Assembly: GCA_035533075.1 (NCBI GenBank)
Contig: DATLUO010000015.1
Span: forward strand, 1-37,601
Length of the DNA stretch: 37,601 nucleotides
Reading direction: 5' to 3'
Source of the DNA: Pirellulales bacterium
GTDB lineage: Bacteria; Planctomycetota; Planctomycetia; Pirellulales; JAICIG01
Shown here: piece by piece, positions 1-9,700 of the stretch
Layout: each line of letters opens with the position of its first letter
Position numbering within the stretch: the first letter of the stretch is position 1
Notes under the pieces: generated by a model
What the model saw: the letters and a program-made list of their open reading frames with translations, nothing else
The model's database searches: none
Told to the model about the DNA's origin: nothing
Program-made: the position numbers and the translations under genes

Positions 1-177
1 CGCATCGGTCGCAGACGGCGCTCTTGCGCGGCGTGGTGTTTACGGAGCCGTCCGCCGCGGCGTGGTAGTCGCCATCGGAACAAAAACTGAATGCGGTCTT
101 ACCGGCAAGTTCGTCGATTCTTGACGATGTTGCACATGCCAGGGTGGGACCAGCGAGCAAGCACAGGCAACTCGAAA
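1..177. other. left-edge non-coding stretch with a partial repeat
   Basis: No start-to-stop gene can be supported here. On the minus strand an open frame without an obvious ATG runs from about 130 off the left edge and could be a fragment of a neighbouring gene. Positions 141-160 (AGGGTGGGACCAGCGAGCAA) match one end of the palindromic repeat found complete at 6634-6727 and inside narB at 2645-2684. Confidence 0.4.
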
Positions 178-771
178 CTATTGAACCGCAAGCGGCACCA
201 AAAAATTCCGCAGGATGTCGCTGCCGCAGTGGGTCAAAAAGCTTTCGGGGTGAAACTGCACGCCTTCCAGCGGATAACGCCGGTGGCGGACGCCCATGAT
301 CTCACGGCTGCCGTCGGGGGCGTCGCACCAGGCCGAGACATCGAAGTCGTCGCTGAGCGTGCCGGGCTGAATCACCAGGCTGTGATAGCGCGTCGCCTGG
401 AACGGATTCTCCAGGCCGGCGAACAACCCGCGGCCGTCATGCTCGATCAGGTCGGTCTTGCCGTGCATCAGCCGCTTGGCCCGCACGATTTGTGCCCCGA
501 AGGCATGGCCGATCGACTGATGACCGAGGCAGACGCCGAGAATGGGGACCTGCGGGGCGAAGCGGGTGATCACGTCGCACGAGACGCCCGCCTCGCGCGG
601 CGTGCAGGGGCCCGGCGAAATGATGATGTGCGACGGCCGTCGCCGGGCAATCTCGTCGAGCGTGATCTGATCGTTGCGATGCACCTCCAGATCCAGGCCC
701 GCATCGATCTCGCCCAGCCGCTGCACGAGGTTGTAGGTGAAGGAGTCGTAGTTGTCGATCAGCAGGATCAT
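178..771 (-). CDS. pabA: aminodeoxychorismate/anthranilate synthase glutamine amidotransferase subunit
   Basis: This encodes a 197-residue class I glutamine amidotransferase that supplies ammonia to chorismate-using synthases in folate or tryptophan synthesis; it acts in the cytoplasm. The start MILLIDNYDSFTYNL is the invariant N-terminus of the PabA/TrpG family, so the ATG at 771 is chosen over an upstream in-frame ATG that would add a non-homologous arginine-rich leader. The nucleophile cysteine lies in GVCLGHQSIGHAFG and the His-Glu pair in VQFHPESF. MHGKT and YHSL family motifs are also present. The gene starts 17 bp after the narK stop on the same strand, so it is probably cotranscribed with the nitrate genes, although the functional link is unclear. 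PabA and TrpG cannot be separated from sequence alone, and many bacteria use one protein for both roles. Confidence 0.93.
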   Translation of the reverse strand: MILLIDNYDSFTYNLVQRLGEIDAGLDLEVHRNDQITLDEIARRRPSHIIISPGPCTPREAGVSCDVITRFAPQVPILGVCLGHQSIGHAFGAQIVRAKRLMHGKTDLIEHDGRGLFAGLENPFQATRYHSLVIQPGTLSDDFDVSAWCDAPDGSREIMGVRHRRYPLEGVQFHPESFLTHCGSDILRNFLVPLAVQ

Positions 772-787
772 ACGATGATTGTAGTCC

Positions 788-2026
788 TCAATCGACGACG
801 GACAAAGTAGGTGAGTTGACGCGCGATGCTGCCAGGCCGCCCTTGCCGATGAAGAGGCCTTCCCACGCGCGGCTGACGCAAACCAACGCAATCGCGGTGG
901 CAAAGGCGGTCAACGAGAAGAGAAAGAAGCCGCCGGCAAACTGGCCCGTCTGTTGCTTTACACTGCCCAACAACGTGGGCAGCAGAAAGCCGCCCAGGCC
1001 GCCCGCCGCGCCGACCAGGCCGGTGACGGTGCCGATCTGTTTGCAGAAACGTTGCGGCACAAGCTGAAACACCGCGCCGTTGCCCATGCCCAGCATTCCC
1101 ATGACGGCGAACATCAGCAGCGTGCCGCCCGCCAGCGGCGGCGACGTGGCCAATCCCAGCAACAGCGTGCCCACGCCGAGATAGAGGAGCGTCAGCAGGT
1201 GGACACCGCCGATGCGGTCGGCCAGATAACCTCCGGCGGGCCGCAAAAACGAACCGGCCACCACGCACAGCGTGGCGAAGCCGCCGGCGGCCGCTTTCGA
1301 CAGACCATATTGATCGTGAAAGAAAATGTTCAGGAAGCTCGCCAGTCCCACAAAGCCGCCGAACGTCACGGCGTAAAAAAGGCAGAACCACCACAGGTCG
1401 GGCTGGCGCGCGACTGCCGCATAATCCGTCAACGTCTGCGGCGGCGGCTGCGTGGGACTGTCTTTGGCGGCCAACACGAAAAAGGCCAGCACCGCGACGA
1501 GCGGCACGATGGCCAGACCAAACACCGCGTGCCAGCCGATCGCTTCCGCCAGCCGCGGGCCGAAAAACGTGGCCAAGGCCGTGCCGCTATTGCCGGCGCC
1601 GGCGATGCCCATCGCCAGGCCCTGATATTGCGGCGGATACCAGCGGCTGGCCAAGGGCAGTGCGGCGGCGAAACTTGCTCCAGCCACGCCCAGCATCAGT
1701 CCGACGATGAGCAGCGCGCCAAAGCTGTTCGCCGCCAACCAGGCGAGCAACAGCGGAATGACGGTCAAGGTCATGCCCGCCAGCGCCGTCCGCCGGGCCC
1801 CGATGCGGTCGGTCATGTATCCCAGCACCAGCCGCAAGAGAGCGCCGCCAAGGATCGGCACGGCGACCAGCAATCCGCGCTCGGCGGCCGAGAGGCGAAA
1901 GTCGGGCACGATCGAATTGGCCAGCGCGCCGATGAGCACCCAGACCATGAAGCTGACATCGAAGTAGAGGAAAGCGGCCAGCAGCGTCGGCCAATGGCCG
2001 GCCCGGCGGAATTCACGAAGGTGCAT
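788..2026 (-). CDS. narK: nitrate/nitrite MFS transporter, NarK/NNP family
   Basis: This is a 412-residue polytopic inner-membrane protein of the major facilitator superfamily, with about 12 hydrophobic segments. The two glycine-rich nitrate signatures typical of nitrate/nitrite porters are visible: [19 protein letters not shown] near residue 140 and [15 protein letters not shown] near residue 310. The MFS loop motif [11 protein letters not shown] follows the second helix. It lies directly downstream of narB and should import nitrate (or exchange nitrate for nitrite) for the reductases. The translated start [19 protein letters not shown] fits the family N-terminus. No Shine-Dalgarno sequence is possible next to this ATG, because the bases immediately upstream are the heptamer array at 2027-2078. 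Substrate direction cannot be told from sequence. Confidence 0.93.
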   Translation of the reverse strand: MHLREFRRAGHWPTLLAAFLYFDVSFMVWVLIGALANSIVPDFRLSAAERGLLVAVPILGGALLRLVLGYMTDRIGARRTALAGMTLTVIPLLLAWLAANSFGALLIVGLMLGVAGASFAAALPLASRWYPPQYQGLAMGIAGAGNSGTALATFFGPRLAEAIGWHAVFGLAIVPLVAVLAFFVLAAKDSPTQPPPQTLTDYAAVARQPDLWWFCLFYAVTFGGFVGLASFLNIFFHDQYGLSKAAAGGFATLCVVAGSFLRPAGGYLADRIGGVHLLTLLYLGVGTLLLGLATSPPLAGGTLLMFAVMGMLGMGNGAVFQLVPQRFCKQIGTVTGLVGAAGGLGGFLLPTLLGSVKQQTGQFAGGFFLFSLTAFATAIALVCVSRAWEGLFIGKGGLAASRVNSPTLSVVD

Positions 2027-2078
2027 GGTTAGTGGTTAGTGGTTAGTGGTTAGTGGTTAGTGGTTAGTGGTTAGTGGG
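2027..2078. repeat. GGTTAGT heptamer tandem array abutting the narK start
   Basis: About 7.4 uninterrupted copies of the 7-bp unit GGTTAGT lie directly against the narK start codon (narK reads leftward from 2026). An inverted, less regular set of copies follows at 2127-2167, so the two arrays can pair across about 50 bp. Confidence 0.95.
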
Positions 2079-2126
2079 CAGACGGCCGCGCCGCGATATT
2101 TCCTTTCCGCTTCAGCGACTCCCCTC

Positions 2127-2167
2127 AACTAATCACTAACCACTAATCACTAACCACTAACCACTAC
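2127..2167. repeat. inverted heptamer array overlapping the narB 3' end
   Basis: Copies of CACTAAC/CACTAAT, the reverse complement of the array at 2027-2078 with a few substitutions. The narB stop codon (2150-2152) and its last residues VVVSG are encoded by this repeat, so the repeat has probably replaced the original 3' end of the gene. Confidence 0.9.
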
Positions 2168-4408
2168 TCCCCTCTTCCTTACCCGCACGGCACAGGCCTT
2201 GTAGGCGGGCTGCTTCGAGTAGGGGTCGAACACCGCGTGGGTCAGTTGGTTGACTGTCGCGTAGTGCATCGGAATGAAGACCTGGCCTGCCGGCACGCAA
2301 CGGGTCACGAAAGCGCGCGCTTCGATCCGGCCCCGCTGCGATTCGACGTAGACCCACTCGCTCGGCTGAATGCCGTACGACCTGGCGTCGGCGGGATGGA
2401 TCTCGAGGTAAACGTCGTTCGGATAGAGCTTGCGCAGCACCGCCGACTTGCTGGTGCGGGTCTGCGTGTGCCACTGTGCGACGCTGCCGCGGCCCGTGAG
2501 CAGGGTCAGCGGGTAACGCTGATTGGTCGGCTCGCGCAAGGGCCGCGGCGACTCGAAAATGAACCGCGCGCGGCCGTCGGCGTGGTAGAACCGGCCGTCG
2601 GTAAACAACCGGCGCTCGCTTCCGCTTCTTGGCGCGTTGCCTTCGGTGGGCCGGCGCTCGCAAGCTCGCTGGTCCCACCCTGGGTGCTGCGAATACGGCC
2701 ACTGCACACCCCCACGTTCATCGAGCATTTCGTAGCCGTCGATACCCGTAAAGTCGCACGGCTGGCCTCGCGAAAGCTCTTTGAGAATCTGAAACACCTC
2801 TTCGGGCGACGTCCATCGCTCGAACATCGCGCCGCATCCCCAAGCTTGCCCAATCAGGTGGAAGATGCTGAAATCGGCCAGCGCCAGACCTGGCGCTCGG
2901 GCAACCTTTTTCGTCAGCCCGATGCGGCGCTCCGAGTTGATGAACGTGCCTTTCTTTTCTCCCCAGCCGGCGGCCGGCAAGAAGAGGTCGGCCAACTGAG
3001 CGGTTTCCGTGCTGTGGTACATATCTTGAACCACCAGAAACTCCAGACGCCCCAGCACGTCGAGCAACTGGCTCTGATTGATCCACGAGTGGGCCGGATT
3101 GGTGGCGATGACCCACAGCCCTTTGATTTTGCCCGAGAGGATTCCCTCGATGATTTCGTGATAGGCCCAACTGTTCCGCTGCGGAATCCGGGCGGCGTCG
3201 ATGCCGAGCAGCCGGGCCACCTTCTCGCGGTGTTCGGCATTGGTGAAATCGTGGCCGCCCAGCAGGTTGGTCGTGTTGCTGAACAGCCGCGACCCCATGG
3301 CATTGCACTGGCCGGTGATGGAGTTGGCCCCCGTGCCCGGACGGCCGAGATTGCCGGTCAACAGGGCCAGATTGATCAGGCTTTGAGCGGTCCGCACTCC
3401 CTGGTGGCTTTGGTTCACTCCCATCGTCCACCAGAACGAGACACGTTTGCCTTCATGGATGGCACGGGCAACCTGGTGAATCGACTCAACGCTGAGTCCC
3501 GTCGCCGCGGCCACTCGCTCCGGCGGATAGTCGGCCACATGAGCGGCGAAGGCGTCGAAGCCGACTGTGTGCGCGTCGATATAGGGGCGATCGATCCAGC
3601 CTTCGGCAATCAGGATGTGCGCCAGTCCGTAGAACAACTCCAAATCACTCTTGGGCTTTAACGCCAGGTGCTGAGTGGCCCGCATCGCCGTTTCCGTCCG
3701 CCGTGGATCGACGACGATGATTTCCGGGCGGTGCGGATTGCGCATCACGCGCTGCCACATAATCGGGTGGGCGATGCAGACGTTGGCGCCCACAAACACC
3801 AGCACGTCGGATTCTTCAAGGTCCTGGTAGGTGTAAGGCGGGGCATCGAAACCGAACGACTCCTTATAGGCCACCACAGCGCTGGCCATGCACTGTCGCG
3901 TGTTGCCGTCGCCGTGAACGAGGCCCATGCCGAATTTGGCCACAGCACCCAACAGCGCCATTTCCTCGGTGGTGATCTGGCCGGTGCTGAGAAACGCCAC
4001 CGACTCAGGACCATGCTCGCCGAGAATCGCTTTGAAGTGAGCGACGAAGGCGCCGATCGCCGTTTGCCAATCGGTCGGCTCCAGTTTGCCGCGGCTGCTT
4101 TTCAACAGCGGCGAAACGGCCCGATCGCCACTGTCGAGCACATTCAAGCTTTCCCACCCCTTGGGGCAAGCCATGCCGCGATTCACCGGATAGTCGGTCG
4201 CCGGCGTGAGGCCGATCGCCTCGCCGCCGCGCAAGTGGATGTTCAGGCCACAGCCGGTCGAACAAAAGCCGCAGACCGTGGTCGTGGTGGCGTCGGGCGC
4301 GCTCCGCGCCGGGACTCGGCCCAGGCCGAAGCCGCCGGGCGCCAGCAGCATTTGGCGAGTGAGATCGCCGTCTCGCTGAAGCAGCAGTTTCGACAGCGGT
4401 TGCATCAT
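2150..4408 (-). CDS. narB: assimilatory-type nitrate reductase catalytic subunit, molybdopterin oxidoreductase
   Basis: This 752-residue cytoplasmic enzyme reduces nitrate to nitrite using a bis-MGD molybdenum cofactor and one [4Fe-4S] cluster. The N-terminal cluster ligands are CGFCSTGC followed by ACPKG (residues about 46-82). The likely Mo-ligand cysteine is in NTRQCMAS, as in NarB/NasA/NapA enzymes. The C-terminal molydopterin-binding domain contains [16 protein letters not shown] and [19 protein letters not shown]. There is no Tat signal, which fits a cytoplasmic NarB/NasA-like enzyme, and the NasA C-terminal [2Fe-2S] extension is absent. Its ATG overlaps the stop of the upstream ferredoxin/anchor gene by 4 bp (ATGA), implying translational coupling. 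Around residues 577-588 the chain contains [12 protein letters not shown], which is a translated copy of a palindromic repeat (see 2645-2684). The C-terminus runs into the heptamer array. Confidence 0.93.
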   Translation of the reverse strand: MMQPLSKLLLQRDGDLTRQMLLAPGGFGLGRVPARSAPDATTTTVCGFCSTGCGLNIHLRGGEAIGLTPATDYPVNRGMACPKGWESLNVLDSGDRAVSPLLKSSRGKLEPTDWQTAIGAFVAHFKAILGEHGPESVAFLSTGQITTEEMALLGAVAKFGMGLVHGDGNTRQCMASAVVAYKESFGFDAPPYTYQDLEESDVLVFVGANVCIAHPIMWQRVMRNPHRPEIIVVDPRRTETAMRATQHLALKPKSDLELFYGLAHILIAEGWIDRPYIDAHTVGFDAFAAHVADYPPERVAAATGLSVESIHQVARAIHEGKRVSFWWTMGVNQSHQGVRTAQSLINLALLTGNLGRPGTGANSITGQCNAMGSRLFSNTTNLLGGHDFTNAEHREKVARLLGIDAARIPQRNSWAYHEIIEGILSGKIKGLWVIATNPAHSWINQSQLLDVLGRLEFLVVQDMYHSTETAQLADLFLPAAGWGEKKGTFINSERRIGLTKKVARAPGLALADFSIFHLIGQAWGCGAMFERWTSPEEVFQILKELSRGQPCDFTGIDGYEMLDERGGVQWPYSQHPGWDQRACERRPTEGNAPRSGSERRLFTDGRFYHADGRARFIFESPRPLREPTNQRYPLTLLTGRGSVAQWHTQTRTSKSAVLRKLYPNDVYLEIHPADARSYGIQPSEWVYVESQRGRIEARAFVTRCVPAGQVFIPMHYATVNQLTHAVFDPYSKQPAYKACAVRVRKRGVVVSG
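2645..2684. repeat. half palindromic element (family A) in frame inside narB
   Basis: This stretch matches one arm of the palindrome at 6634-6727 with a single-base difference pattern (CAGC instead of CAAG/CAAC near the GGGAC end). It is read through in frame as [12 protein letters not shown], between the conserved GGVQWPYS and [16 protein letters not shown] segments of the reductase. Confidence 0.9.
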
Positions 4409-6150
4409 CCGCCGACTCCTCCCGGCATCTTGGGTTGGGCGACGGCGGCAAAGAACAGATACCGTTCGAGCAATTCACCGGCCAAGCAGGCAACGAACAG
4501 GGTACTCGCCACGAGACCCGTAAAAAGGTCGCCGGGCTGGCCCGAGGGCGGTGCGCCGATCTGGAGCAACAGGCCCGGTAGTGCGATGCCGCCTACAAAA
4601 CCGCAAATGAACCGCGATTTTGTGACGGCGGCGAGTTCTCCCAGCATCAAGAGGGCCGAGCGCCGCAACGGCGAAGCCTGCTTCTGACGCACATGCCGGA
4701 AGATCGAAGCCTCCACCAGGAGTTTGACCGCCATCGACGCGGTCAGCACCACGCACACCTGCCGGCCGTAGTCCGCCATCAGCGCGCCCCCGCGAATCGC
4801 CTCGATGCTAGCGGCGTTGATGTAAGACGTCGACAGGGCGGTGGCGGCGCCCAGGGTTGACATGGTCAGCAAAAACTTGGCACTCGTGGCGGCAGCGTTC
4901 CAAAACGCGCGACGCGTGACAGCGTAAACCATGACCGAGCAGAACACGCCCGCTAAACCGAGACCCACGACCGCGAACGCGAGCAGCGTGTCGCCGGCGC
5001 TGGCCACACTCGCATTCGACCACCACGTCGACGCGGCATAGACGACGGCCGCGGCAGCGAACAGTCCAAAGGCCAGAATCTCGCGGCTAAGCCAACTTGT
5101 GCGCAATCCCAGAATGGCGCGAAAGGCGTACCGCGGCCGGCCCAAGTGCAACACACTCGCGGCCAAGGCCAGCAGCCCGAACAGCAAAGCGCTGGTGGAG
5201 TGTATCGGGCGGAGGGCAGCCAACACTCCGCTGCCGGGCACCCGTCGCATGGCCAGCTCGACCAGAAAGGCGCCCACCGAAAGCTGCGTGAGCACCAACA
5301 TCACAATCAAGGGCCAGTGCGCGTGTTCTCGTTTGACCGAGTAATAATCGGCGGGCAGAAGGTTGCGAGGCAGCGCGCGGGCGGTTTTGTAATTCGTCGT
5401 GGGAAAGGTGATGGTGGGCTCGGGCGCGCCAGGTAAAAACGAATTCGTTTCGCAATTGGCGATGACGTCTTGTTGCCCGGCGACGGTAATGCGGATCGCC
5501 TCGTGCGGGCAGGCTTGCACGCAAGCCGGCGCCTCGCCGACCGCCAGCCGCTCGCTGCACATGTCGCACTTTCGGACGATGCCGCGCCGCGGGTTGTATT
5601 TCGGCACGTCGTAGGGACACGCAAACACGCAGTACTGGCAGCCGATGCACTGGTCGTCGAGGTGTTTGACGATGCCCGTCTCAGGGTGCTTCTCGTAGGC
5701 CCGCACGGGGCAGGCGGTCATGCAGGCCGGATCCAGACAGTGGTGGCAAGCCGTGGTGGCGTGTTGCAGAATCGGCAGTTCGGGCGTGCCTCCGTGCAAC
5801 AGGCCCACCTCGCGCCACGTTTCGTGCTCGTCGAGCCCGTTCAGCGTATGGCAGGCCGTCACGCACGATTTGCACCCGGAACAGCGATCGAGATCGACCT
5901 CAAAGGCATATTGTTGTCCGGGTCCGGGGGGCGAGGCGGGCAGCAGGGAGCGATAGTATTTCGCCTGACTCGGTTCATCGGACGTCGCGTGCCTTTGCGA
6001 GAACCGTTCGACGGCCGACAGGTCGTGCTGCTCGGCCAAGAGCGATGCCACTAGCGCCGATGCATCGCGCGGCGGCGAGACGCGATGAATCGCTGGCGGC
6101 TTCGATTCGCGAATGACTGCGGATGTTGACACGTTAAGCGTGTTTGCCAT
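4405..6150 (-). CDS. four-cluster ferredoxin fused to DmsC-like membrane anchor (nitrate reductase electron-transfer subunit)
   Basis: This 581-residue protein has two parts. Residues about 85-240 carry four cysteine groups of a DmsB/NrfC-type ferredoxin: [37 protein letters not shown], and CDMC with CVQACP. Residues about 280-575 contain some eight hydrophobic helices like the DmsC/NrfD quinol-binding anchor. It likely passes electrons from membrane quinol to NarB, the next gene, with which it shares a 4-bp overlap. Normally these parts are separate subunits in DMSO-reductase-type enzymes, so the fusion is notable; no Tat signal is visible, so the iron-sulfur part should face the cytoplasm. 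The ATG at 6150 lies inside one arm of a large palindrome (6141-6329) and has no Shine-Dalgarno sequence. No other methionine occurs before the first cluster, so a near-cognate downstream start is possible. Confidence 0.85.
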   Translation of the reverse strand: MANTLNVSTSAVIRESKPPAIHRVSPPRDASALVASLLAEQHDLSAVERFSQRHATSDEPSQAKYYRSLLPASPPGPGQQYAFEVDLDRCSGCKSCVTACHTLNGLDEHETWREVGLLHGGTPELPILQHATTACHHCLDPACMTACPVRAYEKHPETGIVKHLDDQCIGCQYCVFACPYDVPKYNPRRGIVRKCDMCSERLAVGEAPACVQACPHEAIRITVAGQQDVIANCETNSFLPGAPEPTITFPTTNYKTARALPRNLLPADYYSVKREHAHWPLIVMLVLTQLSVGAFLVELAMRRVPGSGVLAALRPIHSTSALLFGLLALAASVLHLGRPRYAFRAILGLRTSWLSREILAFGLFAAAAVVYAASTWWSNASVASAGDTLLAFAVVGLGLAGVFCSVMVYAVTRRAFWNAAATSAKFLLTMSTLGAATALSTSYINAASIEAIRGGALMADYGRQVCVVLTASMAVKLLVEASIFRHVRQKQASPLRRSALLMLGELAAVTKSRFICGFVGGIALPGLLLQIGAPPSGQPGDLFTGLVASTLFVACLAGELLERYLFFAAVAQPKMPGGVGG

Positions 6151-6329
6151 CAGCTTTAGCTGGTGGTTCCGATAGTGGGTTTATCTTCTCTCGGCCGGCT
6201 TTAGCCGGGCTTCTCGGTCGTGGCTTTAGCCATCATTCAGACCAGCGATGATCGAGAAGCCCGGCTAAAGCCGGTTCAGTTTCCGATTGATTGTGGTCGC
6301 CAACCACCAGCTAAAGCTGGTGGCAAACA
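6141..6329. repeat. nested palindromic elements covering the leader of the nitrate reductase operon
   Basis: The outer arms are 6141-6168 and 6302-6329, pairing at 27 of 28 positions. The inner arms are 6195-6216 and 6253-6274, a perfect 22-bp inverted repeat built around GGCTTTAGCC. The start codon of the ferredoxin/anchor gene (6148-6150) lies in the outer left arm. Confidence 0.92.
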
Positions 6330-6633
6330 GGAACGACAACACGAGCGGTTGCAAGGTCGCGGTAAGCAGGCCGCGTACCGGCGGGGCGCGGGACGCTGTT
6401 TTTTCGGAAAGCCGAAGCGATTCAGTCGTTTGCGATGCCGCCCGTCCTAGCGTGCTGCCGAAAGAACGCGCAGTGTCGCCTAGTCGTAAGGCAGACGCTG
6501 GCGCCGGCGAACATGGGAATCGGCAGATGTGCTTCGGCTTTCCGAAGAAAGCCGCACCCCGCAGATCGCGGGCACGCGGGCTGCTATGTGGCGGCTGCGA
6601 ATGTGGCCTCGGCAAACTGCCGGGGCCACGTAT
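6330..6633. repeat. imperfect palindromic element with TTCGGAAAGCCGAAGC core
   Basis: Arms 6399-6418 and 6531-6550 pair at 19 of 20 positions, and weaker complementarity extends outward on both sides (about 6365-6398 with 6551-6590). A related element lies at 13448-13580, in inverse orientation relative to the right arm. No coding sequence is supported in this stretch. Confidence 0.8.
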
Positions 6634-6727
6634 GTAGGGTGGGACAACCGAGCTTGCGAGCGCCGGCCCACCACGATTGCCGAAAAATGGTGGGCCGGCG
6701 CTCGCAAGCTCGCTTGTCCCACCCTAC
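6634..6727. repeat. complete palindromic element (family A) upstream of nirBD
   Basis: Two 40-bp arms, 6634-6673 and 6688-6727, pair at 39 of 40 positions around a 14-base loop. The element ends 36 bp before the nirBD start codon. Partial copies occur at 141-160 and within narB at 2645-2684. Confidence 0.95.
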
Positions 6728-6763
6728 GAACCCGCGTCCAGCCGCTTGCTTGAAGGTGATCCA

Positions 6764-9700
6764 ATGATTCGATCCAACACGAAGACCGTCGTTGTCATCG
6801 GCAACGGCATGGTCGGTCACCGGTTCTGCGAGAAGCTGGTTGAATTCGACAAGCTCCATCAATACAAGATCGTCACGTTTTGCGAGGAGCCGCGCGCGGC
6901 CTACGACCGCGTCGGGCTGACCTCGTTTTTCGCTCATCGCGATGCCGAGAAGCTGATGCTCGCACGGCTCGACTGGTATCGCGAGCACGATATCGATCTC
7001 AACATCGGCGACCGGGCCAACAAGATCGACCGCAAGCATCGGCGGGTCTTCAGCGATCGTGGCCGCGAAATCCCTTACGACTTCGTCGTTCTTGCCACCG
7101 GCTCGTATCCCTTCGTGCCGCAAGTGCCCGGCATCAAGCAACCGGGCGTCTTTGTCTACCGCACGATCGACGACCTGGAGCGGATCATCGCCTATGGCGA
7201 AAAGGTCAGTCGGGCAGCCGTCATCGGCGGCGGGCTGTTGGGACTGGAGGCGGCCAAGGCCAGCTACGATCTGGGACTGGAAACACACGTCGTCGAGTTC
7301 GCGCCGCGGCTCATGCCGAGGCAAATCGACGAGAGTGGCTCGAAGCTGCTGGTGGAAAAGATCGAACGGCTGGGGGTCCGCGTTCATTTGAACAAGAGCA
7401 CCAAAGAAGTGCTCGGCCACGGCGGCGTCGAAGGGCTCATATTCAACGACGATGCGCGGCTCGACGTGGGCATGATCGTCGTCTCGGCGGGTATCCGGCC
7501 TCGCGACGAGTTGGCGCGCGACTGCGGCCTCACGGTGGGCGAGCGGGGAGGCGTCGTCGTTGACGACGCTCTGCAAACGAGCGATCCGCAGGTGCTGGCG
7601 ATCGGCGAAGTGGCCTCTCACCGAGGCATGGTCTACGGTCTGGTCGCCCCGGGTTATGAAATGGCCGAGATCGCGGCCGCCAACTTCTGCGGCGACGAGC
7701 GGGCGTTCACCGGCGCCGACCTGTCGACCAAGCTCAAACTGATGGGCGTCGACGTAGCCAGCTTCGGACGTCATGAAGCCCCGCCCGAAGAGGCCCGCGG
7801 GCTGGTCTACGAAGATCCCTTTGGCGGCGTTTACAAAAAACTCCTCTTCAGCCACGACGGTACACGGCTTGTGGGAGGCATACTGGTGGGCGACGCCGCC
7901 GACTACGGCCGCTTGCTGGCCCTCACCAAGAGCGGCCAGCCGCTGCCCGTTCCGCCGGGCGAATTGATTCTCGGCAAGAAGGATGCGGCGGCCGGCGCCG
8001 GTCTCGACGACGCCTGCCAGGTCTGTTCGTGCAACAACGTCAGCAAAGCACAGATCTGCCGCGCCATTCGCGAGCAAGGGCTTACTGACCTGGGCGCGGT
8101 CAAGGGATGCACCAAGGCCGGCACCGGCTGCGGCGGTTGCCTGCCTTTGGTCAGCGACCTGTTGGCCGCCGAGCTGACGGCCGCGGGCAAGGCCGTGAGC
8201 AAACGTCTTTGCGAGCACTTTGCCTACACGCGGCAGGAGCTGTTCGAGATCGTCAAAATCCGCGGCATCAAAACTTTCGCAGAGATGATCGCCGGTCATG
8301 GCCAGGGGCATGGCTGCGAAATCTGCAAGCCGGCCGTGGCCTCGATTCTGGCCAGCTTGTGGAACGAAAACGTCCTGGCGCCGCCGCACCAAACGCTGCA
8401 AGACACCAACGATCGCTTTCTGGCCAACGTGCAGCGCGACGGCTCGTACAGCGTCGTCCCGCGCGTTCCGGGCGGAGAGATCACGCCCGAAAAACTGATC
8501 GTCCTGGGACAAGTGGCCCGCAAATTCGGCTTGTACTCGAAGATCACCGGAGGGCAGCGCGTCGACCTGTTCGGCGCCAAGCTGCACCAGTTGCCCGATA
8601 TCTGGGAAGAACTGGTCGAGGCGGGGTTCGAGAGCGGTCACGCTTACGGCAAGGCGCTGCGGACCGTGAAGAGTTGCGTGGGGAGCACCTGGTGTCGCTA
8701 CGGAGTGCAAGACTCGGTCGGCTTTGCCATTCGCGTGGAAGAGCGTTATCGCGGCATCCGCGCGCCGCACAAGATCAAGGCCGCGGTATCGGGCTGCGTG
8801 CGTGAATGCGCCGAGGCCCAGGGCAAAGATTTCGGCCTGATCGCCACGGAACAAGGGTACAACCTTTACGTCTGCGGCAATGGCGGCGCCAAACCCCGCC
8901 ACGCCGAGTTGCTGGCCGCCGACCTCGACGAAGACACGGCCATCAAATACATCGACCGCTTCCTGATGTACTACATCCACACCGCCGACCGGCTGACGCG
9001 GACCAGCGTCTGGCTGGAAAAGATGGACGGCGGCATCGACCATCTGCGCGCGGTGATCGTTGACGACAAGTTGGGCATTTGCGACGAACTGGAGCGGCAG
9101 ATCCAGTTCCTCGTCGATTCGTACCGTTGCGAGTGGGCCGAAGTGGTCAACGACCCCGAGCGCCGCCGGTGGTTCAAACAGTTTGTCAACACGGACGAGA
9201 CGGAGCCGGGCATCGAGCTGGTGACCGAGCGAGGCCAGCAACGACCCGCCGATTGGCCGAAGAATTTTGATTTTGTTCCGCTGGAGCAGGTCAAACTGAA
9301 CGGGCACGGTGTGCGTCAGCCCGGCGTAGCAGAACTCGTGAGAGTTCCGGACGTAAACCGCGGCGACGGCCGGACTTCTCACGAAGTCTGCTACGGGCCG
9401 GCCACAAGCTGGGTGAATGTCGGCCGGGTCGAGGATTTTCCCCTCGAGGGCGGCGCCGCGGTGAAGTACGGCAAGTGCCAGCTTGCCGTTTTCCAATTCG
9501 CCAGTCGCGGCGAGTGGTACGCTACGCAGAACATGTGCCCCCACAAGCGGGCCTTCGTGTTGTCGCGCGGCATCATCGGCGATCAGGCAGGGGTGCCCAA
9601 GGTCGCCTGTCCGTTGCACAAGAAGACCTTCGCGCTCGAAACCGGCGAATGTCTGAGCGGCGAAGATTACTCGATCCGCGTGTTTCCCGTGAAAGTGGAG

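Noticed and set aside
2027-2167. CRISPR-like repeats
   Set aside because: The units are 7 bp long, direct and without spacers, so this is a microsatellite-type array.
6634-6727. Intrinsic terminator
   Set aside because: Very long arms and a protein-coding homologue within narB fit a repeat element better; there is no T-run after either arm.
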